Source: Candidatus Sumerlaeota bacterium (GTDB lineage: Bacteria; Sumerlaeota; Sumerlaeia; MVZB01; JAJFLK01). Taken from it: a stretch of DNA of 8,946 nucleotides. Each line of letters starts with the position of its first letter. Positions within the stretch are counted from its first letter, which is position 1. A program made the position numbers and the translations under genes. Where the stretch lies: contig JAJFLK010000437.1 of assembly GCA_021772735.1 (NCBI GenBank), positions 1-8,946 of the forward strand, written 5' to 3'. The notes below the pieces were generated by a model. The model did no database searches, was not told the DNA's origin, and saw only the letters and a list, made by a program, of their open reading frames with translations. Positions 4,596 through 8,946 of this stretch are shown here, piece after piece.

Positions 4596-6677
4596 TTGGA
4601 AGTCCATAAAACCGAAGACATCAGAAACGTCGCCCTCGCGGGCCATTCCGGCGCGGGCAAGACCGCGCTGGCCGAAGCGATCTTGTGGTCGCGCAAGATC
4701 ATGGACCGGCTCGGCAAGGTCGAAGACGGCACGACTATCTCCGATTACGACGGAGAGGAAATTTCAAGAAGGCACTCGATTTATGTTTCGCTTCTGCCCG
4801 TTGAGCTGGGAGCTACGAAAATCAATCTCCTCGACCTGCCGGGGCGTCCGGATTTCGTCGGCGATGCGAAAAGGTGCATGCGTGTCAGCGACAGTGTCGT
4901 GTTCCTGATCGATGCGAACTCCGGCGTCGAGGTCGGGACGGAATTCGCCCGGGATTGGGCCCGTGAATTCGGCATCCACGCGCGGGCCGTCTTTGTGAAC
5001 AAAATGGACAAAGACCAGGCGAACTTCGATGAAGCCGTACGTCAAGTGAACGATTTCTTGAAGGGTCGAGCCATCGTCCTCTCCATGCCGATCGGATCGG
5101 GCGATGACTTTAAGGGCGTTGTCGATCTCGTCCGGATGAAATCCGTCACCGAGAAGGACCGCAAGGTCACCTATGGAGACATCCCCGCAGACTTGGCCGA
5201 TGCAGCGGCTGACGCCCGGCAGAAATTAGTCGAAGCCGCCGCAGAAGCCGACGAGGAACTCATGATGAAGTTCCTCGAAGACGAGCCTCTGACCGAAGAT
5301 GAGGTGATGACCGGCCTTCGCGAGGGTATTCTTGAGGGATCGATCATGCCGGTTCTGGCCGGAAGCGCGACGCAGGCCGTCGGTATTGCCCCGCTGCTCG
5401 ACCTGCTCGATGGGCTCATGCCCAATCCGCTCGAAGGTGCCGGCCTCGCGATCGACGCGAGCGAAGAGGACGAACATTTCGGGGTCACGCCCGAAGGCAA
5501 TTTGCTGGCCTTCGTATTCAAGACCGTCTCCGATCCATACGCCGGGCATCTGAATTTTTTCAAGATCATGCGCGGCAAGATCGACGGCGATCTCCACCTG
5601 CACAACCTCACCTCGGGCAAGTCCGAGCGCATCGCACACGCGCAGACGGTCCAGGGCAAGACCCACGAAAATATTTCCACGCTCCATGCCGGCGATATCG
5701 GCGCGGCCGCGAAACTCTCATCCACGCATACCGGCAACACGCTTGCCGAGGATGCGGACGAGAAGACGATCTTCTCTCTGACGCATCTGCCTCAGCCCAC
5801 AGTCAGGATGGCCGTCATCGCCAAAGATAAATCCGAGGAGGATAAGATCGGCATCGGGTTCCGGCGCCTCATCGATCAGGATCCGACGCTGCATCTTTCC
5901 CGCGACCCCGAAATCCACGAGACAATTCTCTCGGGCATGGGCGACGGACACCTCGACATCGCCATCAAACACCTCAAGCACATGTCCAAAGTCGAGGTGG
6001 AATTAAAGATCCCGAGCGTCCCGTATCTGGAATCCATCACCAAGACCGCCCAGGGCCAGGGCAAGTTCAAGAAGCAATCCGGGGGACGCGGTCAATATGG
6101 CGATTGCTGGATCAAGCTCGAACCGGTGAGCAACGGCGAGGAGTTCATCTTCGACTGGGCGATCGTCGGCGGGGTTATCCCGACCAAGTTTCAACCCTCG
6201 GTCGAGAAGGGCCTGATCGAAGCGCTGGACCGGGGTGTGCTTTCGGGGCACCGAACGATCGGCGTCAAGGCGACTTGCTATGACGGCTCGCATCACGCAG
6301 TCGATTCATCCGAAATGGCGTTCAAGGTCGCCGCGTCGATGGCGTTCAAAAGCATCGCGCCCCAAGCCGGGCCCGTCATCCTGGAGCCGATCTATAAGAT
6401 CACGGTCACGGTGCCCGAGGCGTTCCTCGGCGATATCATGGGCGATATGAATTCGAGACGCGGCAGGATACTGGGCGTCGAAGTCGTGGGCAACAAGCAA
6501 GTCATCAAAGCCTCTGTGCCCCTGGCCGAGGTCTTCACATACAGCCGAGACCTGCGCTCGATGACACGAGGCGCCGGCATCTTCGAGATGGAGCTGGACA
6601 AGTACGAACGCATCCCGGCCGACATCCAGAAGAAAGTCATCGCCGAATCTGCCAGGGAACACGCCGAAGAACACTGA
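4596..6677 (+). CDS. EF-G-like translational GTPase (elongation factor G paralogue type)
   Basis: The 693-aa protein has the complete five-domain EF-G architecture. The G domain carries the P-loop GHSGAGKT (16-23), a switch I with RRHSI (58-62), DLPGR (80-84), NKMD (135-138) and GSAT (256-259). Domain II spans about 300-385. Domain III has LIDQDPTLHLSRD and MGDGHLDIAIKHL (425-460). Domain IV has GGRGQYGDCWIKLEP and HHAVDSSEMAF. Domain V has EPIYKITVTVPEAFLGDIMGDMNSRRGRI (597-625). The G motifs differ from canonical EF-G: AHIDAGKT is GHSGAGKT, the switch I Thr is Ser, and the His of DTPGH is Arg84. This fits the divergent EF-G-like family rather than the principal translocase. Such proteins may act in ribosome recycling, stress or a specialised translation step; the role here is unknown. 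It starts at TTG with a strong Shine-Dalgarno. A separate canonical fusA should exist elsewhere in the genome. Confidence 0.92.
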   Translation: MEVHKTEDIRNVALAGHSGAGKTALAEAILWSRKIMDRLGKVEDGTTISDYDGEEISRRHSIYVSLLPVELGATKINLLDLPGRPDFVGDAKRCMRVSDSVVFLIDANSGVEVGTEFARDWAREFGIHARAVFVNKMDKDQANFDEAVRQVNDFLKGRAIVLSMPIGSGDDFKGVVDLVRMKSVTEKDRKVTYGDIPADLADAAADARQKLVEAAAEADEELMMKFLEDEPLTEDEVMTGLREGILEGSIMPVLAGSATQAVGIAPLLDLLDGLMPNPLEGAGLAIDASEEDEHFGVTPEGNLLAFVFKTVSDPYAGHLNFFKIMRGKIDGDLHLHNLTSGKSERIAHAQTVQGKTHENISTLHAGDIGAAAKLSSTHTGNTLAEDADEKTIFSLTHLPQPTVRMAVIAKDKSEEDKIGIGFRRLIDQDPTLHLSRDPEIHETILSGMGDGHLDIAIKHLKHMSKVEVELKIPSVPYLESITKTAQGQGKFKKQSGGRGQYGDCWIKLEPVSNGEEFIFDWAIVGGVIPTKFQPSVEKGLIEALDRGVLSGHRTIGVKATCYDGSHHAVDSSEMAFKVAASMAFKSIAPQAGPVILEPIYKITVTVPEAFLGDIMGDMNSRRGRILGVEVVGNKQVIKASVPLAEVFTYSRDLRSMTRGAGIFEMELDKYERIPADIQKKVIAESAREHAEEH

Positions 6678-6709
6678 GTTGCGTTGCAATCCGGCATCAT
6701 ATACGCAAC
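6678..6709 (+). repeat. Inverted repeat between the GTPase and hydrolase genes
   Basis: GTTGCGT (6678-6684) and its exact complement ACGCAAC (6703-6709) flank an 18-nt spacer, starting on the base after the GTPase stop. A smaller nested hairpin, TTGC-GTT-GCAA, overlaps the left arm. No T-run follows, so it is not a classic terminator. It could be an operator, an mRNA-processing hairpin or chance. Confidence 0.3.
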
Positions 6710-6731
6710 GACAAGCACTTCCCAATTTACG

Positions 6732-6737
6732 AAGAGG
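6732..6737 (+). promoter_or_regulatory. Shine-Dalgarno deciding the hydrolase start
   Basis: AAGAGG lies 9 nt before the ATG at 6747 but only 3 nt before the ATG at 6741. This favours 6747 and argues against the longer TTG start at 6684. Confidence 0.6.
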
Positions 6738-6746
6738 AATATGAAG

Positions 6747-8486
6747 ATGAAGCATCACGGATCAATGCGTGGATTATTCGGGCTCGGGCTATCGGTGCTC
6801 GCGCTCGTCGCCAATTCGACTCAGATGGGGGCACAAGAGGCCAGGAGCGAAGCGGCGGCCGAGGTCAGCGAGATTGTCGCCGGAGCGACCGAATACATGG
6901 TCCCGATGCGCGACGGGATCGAACTGGCAACGAACGTTTTCCTCCCCGAAGGCGACGGGCCCTTCCCCACGGTTCTCCAGCGCACGCCATACCAAAAAGA
7001 TGGCCGCATGTACGCCACGGTGAATAAGCGATATACATCGGCCGGCTATGCGCTGGTCGTGCAGGATGTTCGCGGCATGTTCCGCTCCGAGGGCGAGTAT
7101 CGCCCGTTTCAGGACGATCGCGAGGATGGATTTGACAGCGTCTCGTGGATCGGCGAGCAATCGTGGTGCGATGGAAATATCGGGATGTCCGGAGCCTCAG
7201 CCATGGGGATCACGGCCAACCTTGCCGCGACGATGAACCCTCCGGGGCTCAAGGCCGCATACGTCGTCGTCGCCCCGCAGTCCATGTTCGATCAATCCAC
7301 GTTCATCAACGGCGTTTTCAAAGAGGCCGACGTGGGAAATTGGCTTCGCCGCCAGGGCGCCGGCGATCGCGCGGCCGAACTCCAGGCCCGCCCCATCATG
7401 GATGACGAATGGCGTGAATTCGATCTCATCCACTTCATCGATCGCATCGACATCCCGATGTATAACATCGCCGGGTGGTACGACATTTTCCTGCAAGGCG
7501 GGATCAATAACTTCGTGCAATTGCAGAACGAAGGCCGAGAGGGCGCGCGCGGGAATCAGAAGCTGCTTGTCGGGCCATTCGGTCATGGCAACCTCTCCGG
7601 CGACCTCGGTTACGGACGAGACGGCAGCATGATCGCTGGTTTCGCCGAGGAGCTTCGCTGGTTCGATCACTGGCTCAAAGGCATGGACAACGGCATCATG
7701 GAAGAGCCGCCGGTTAAGTATTTTATGATGGCCTCGGCACGGAAGGACGCGCGGTCCGAAGCGAACGAATACAAGACGGGGGACAACTGGCCACCCGCAC
7801 ACACGCCGACGCGTCTGTACCTCGCGGACGGCGGAGGTCTGGCCAGGAACGCACCCAAGGCCGAGGGCTCCTCTGCGTCCTTTACGTTCGATCCCGCCGA
7901 TCCCGTCCCAACCCTCGGCGGCGCAAACCTCACGCTGGACCGCGGGCCCATGGATCAACGCGAGGTCGGCGACCGGACAGATTATCTCCGCTATCAGACC
8001 GAACCCCTGACCGAAGATGTCGTCATCGCCGGACCAGTGAGCATGGAGCTGTGGGCGTCGACCGACGGACCGGACACGGATTTCATGGTCAAGCTTGTTG
8101 ACGTGTATCCGGACGGCTATGAAGCCCTGCTGCTGGATTCGCCGTTTCGCACTCGATATCGCAAGGGGCGCAATCCCGAAGATGTGGAAATGATGACACC
8201 GGGTGAACCCGCGCTGCTGGACATCAATCTATGGAGCACGGCCATCACGTTTGAGAAGGGACATCGAATCGCCGTCCATGTCACTTCGAGCAATTCGCCA
8301 CGCTTCGAGATCAATCCGAACAACGGAGATCTGCCCCGGCCCGGCGAGCAGGAAACGCGCATCGCGGAGAACACGGTGCATCACGATTCATCGCACGCGA
8401 GCGCGATCGTCCTGCCGGTCGTCCTGCCCGATGCGAGCATGATCGCCGATCCGACGACGGCCGAGGGCGAATCTGCGGCGCAGTAG
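6747..8486 (+). CDS. Secreted CocE/NonD-type alpha/beta hydrolase (X-Pro dipeptidyl-peptidase S15 family)
   Basis: This 579-aa protein resembles CocE-type esterases, glutaryl-7-ACA acylases and X-Pro dipeptidyl peptidases, which hydrolyse ester or amide bonds with a Ser-Asp-His triad. An N-terminal signal peptide (MKHHGSMRG, then apolar LFGLGLSVLALVA) suggests export. The hydrolase domain starts with VPMRDGIELATNVFLPEG. RTPYQK places the oxyanion Tyr at about 82. GMSGASAMG gives nucleophile Ser151, GWYDIF gives Asp246, and GPFGHGNLSGD gives His280. The C-terminal part (VVIAGPVSMELWASTDGPDTDFMVKLVDVYPDG, then FEKGHRIAVHVTSSNSPRFEINPN) is the jelly-roll domain typical of the family. The start at 6747 is set by an AAGAGG site 9 nt upstream. 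It lies 69 bp behind the EF-G-like gene and may share its transcript. The substrate cannot be deduced; annotation as a peptidase or a cocaine esterase would be unjustified. Confidence 0.92.
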   Translation: MKHHGSMRGLFGLGLSVLALVANSTQMGAQEARSEAAAEVSEIVAGATEYMVPMRDGIELATNVFLPEGDGPFPTVLQRTPYQKDGRMYATVNKRYTSAGYALVVQDVRGMFRSEGEYRPFQDDREDGFDSVSWIGEQSWCDGNIGMSGASAMGITANLAATMNPPGLKAAYVVVAPQSMFDQSTFINGVFKEADVGNWLRRQGAGDRAAELQARPIMDDEWREFDLIHFIDRIDIPMYNIAGWYDIFLQGGINNFVQLQNEGREGARGNQKLLVGPFGHGNLSGDLGYGRDGSMIAGFAEELRWFDHWLKGMDNGIMEEPPVKYFMMASARKDARSEANEYKTGDNWPPAHTPTRLYLADGGGLARNAPKAEGSSASFTFDPADPVPTLGGANLTLDRGPMDQREVGDRTDYLRYQTEPLTEDVVIAGPVSMELWASTDGPDTDFMVKLVDVYPDGYEALLLDSPFRTRYRKGRNPEDVEMMTPGEPALLDINLWSTAITFEKGHRIAVHVTSSNSPRFEINPNNGDLPRPGEQETRIAENTVHHDSSHASAIVLPVVLPDASMIADPTTAEGESAAQ

Positions 8487-8510
8487 ACTGCTTTTAATTC
8501 CGGTGCCGAA

Positions 8511-8946
8511 TTACGGCTGCTCGCGAAGCCGGCGCACGACTGCGGCGCTTATCGCCTCGATGGCTTCAGGGCTCAGCGAACTCAAGGGTCCGGGCGAACC
8601 ACCGACGGGCGATTCGGGGGGCGACGCGCTGGGCCCGGTCGTTTCAGATGACACCGGCGAATTGGGCGGCGCGGGCGATTCGGCCGAAAAATTCTCCTTC
8701 AAAGCATCGAGCTCGGCAAGCTGCGCGCCGGTAAGCCGGCGTGGCTGACCCAGGCTCGCCGAGAGAATCAGCAGCCGGCAATACGAGTCGATGATCTCGG
8801 TCTTGAAGTAGGCGTCGAGAAGCCCGATGCCGGCCGTCACGCTGCCGTGATTGCGCAGCAGGAAAACCTCGGAATCCTTGATCCAGGGCGTCAGTGAATC
8901 CGCAACGGCCTGACTGCCCGGCGTCTGATACGGCGCGATGGGAACC
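8511..8946 (-). CDS. Class II aldolase/adducin-family enzyme with C-terminal encapsulation-peptide-like tail, 5' part outside window
   Basis: Only the last 144 residues are present; the N-terminal half, with the HxH zinc ligands expected for the family, lies beyond the right edge. The visible enzyme part has PYQTPGSQAVADSL (5-18), LLRNHGSV (29-36) with the conserved NHG whose His is a zinc ligand in fuculose-phosphate aldolase, and LLDAYFKTEIIDSYCRLLILSASLG (42-66). This matches class II aldolases such as L-fuculose-1-phosphate or rhamnulose-1-phosphate aldolase, which cleave to dihydroxyacetone phosphate and lactaldehyde. Beyond the fold comes a linker rich in Pro, Ser and Gly (87-123), then a terminal helix (124-144) with Ile129, Ile132, Val136 and Leu140 on one face and charges on the other. 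That layout is typical of microcompartment encapsulation peptides. The gene converges on the hydrolase with 24 bp between stop codons. Family confident; precise substrate and encapsulation are inference. Confidence 0.87.
   Translation of the reverse strand, partial: VPIAPYQTPGSQAVADSLTPWIKDSEVFLLRNHGSVTAGIGLLDAYFKTEIIDSYCRLLILSASLGQPRRLTGAQLAELDALKENFSAESPAPPNSPVSSETTGPSASPPESPVGGSPGPLSSLSPEAIEAISAAVVRRLREQP

Noticed and set aside
7197..7958. Minus-strand open frame of 253 codons inside the hydrolase gene
   Set aside because: It is antisense to the catalytic region of the hydrolase and shows no domain of its own.
8480..8495. GCAGT/ACTGC stem followed by TTTT at the hydrolase stop codon, as a terminator
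   Set aside because: Only 4-5 bp with a 2-4 nt loop, and it overlaps the stop codon. It is too weak to call between these convergent genes.
1..8946. CRISPR array, tRNA, rRNA, prophage or intact insertion sequence
   Set aside because: No regularly spaced repeats, cloverleaf-type sequence, rRNA-like stretch or transposase/integrase motif was seen on either strand.

Overview
The window is GC-rich, compactly coded bacterial chromosome. Planctomycetota or a relative in the PVC group is the most likely source, though I infer this rather than prove it. The main pointers are a class II aldolase with a microcompartment-type C-terminal tail, and lineage-specific lipoproteins packed around housekeeping genes. 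No tRNA, rRNA, CRISPR array or intact insertion sequence is visible.

Left arm, minus strand (4279 down to 1): a tightly packed, probably co-transcribed cluster. In transcription order it holds two tandem paralogous lipoproteins of unknown function, cytidylate kinase (cmk), a PlsC-type acyltransferase, a small SPOUT RNA methyltransferase, and an S49 signal-peptide-peptidase-like lipoprotein (sppA). The sppA gene runs off the left edge. The first three genes overlap by a few bases (ATGA, then GTGAGTGA), which suggests translational coupling. The cluster mixes nucleotide metabolism, phospholipid synthesis, RNA modification and envelope quality control.

Centre (4280-4595): a 316-bp divergent intergenic region. 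It holds a palindromic element resembling REP/RAYT-type repeats, a weak candidate promoter for the rightward genes, and a short hairpin that contains the Shine-Dalgarno sequence of the next gene.

Right arm, plus strand (4596-8486): a divergent EF-G-like translational GTPase starting at TTG, then, 69 bp downstream, a secreted CocE/NonD-type alpha/beta hydrolase with an intact Ser-Asp-His triad.

Right edge, minus strand (8946 down to 8511): the C-terminal part of a class II aldolase/adducin-family enzyme, converging on the hydrolase. It ends in a Pro/Ser/Gly-rich linker and a terminal amphipathic helix, the usual layout of an encapsulation peptide. This is the most interesting signal in the window, because it predicts that the enzyme is cargo of a bacterial microcompartment whose other genes would lie to the right.
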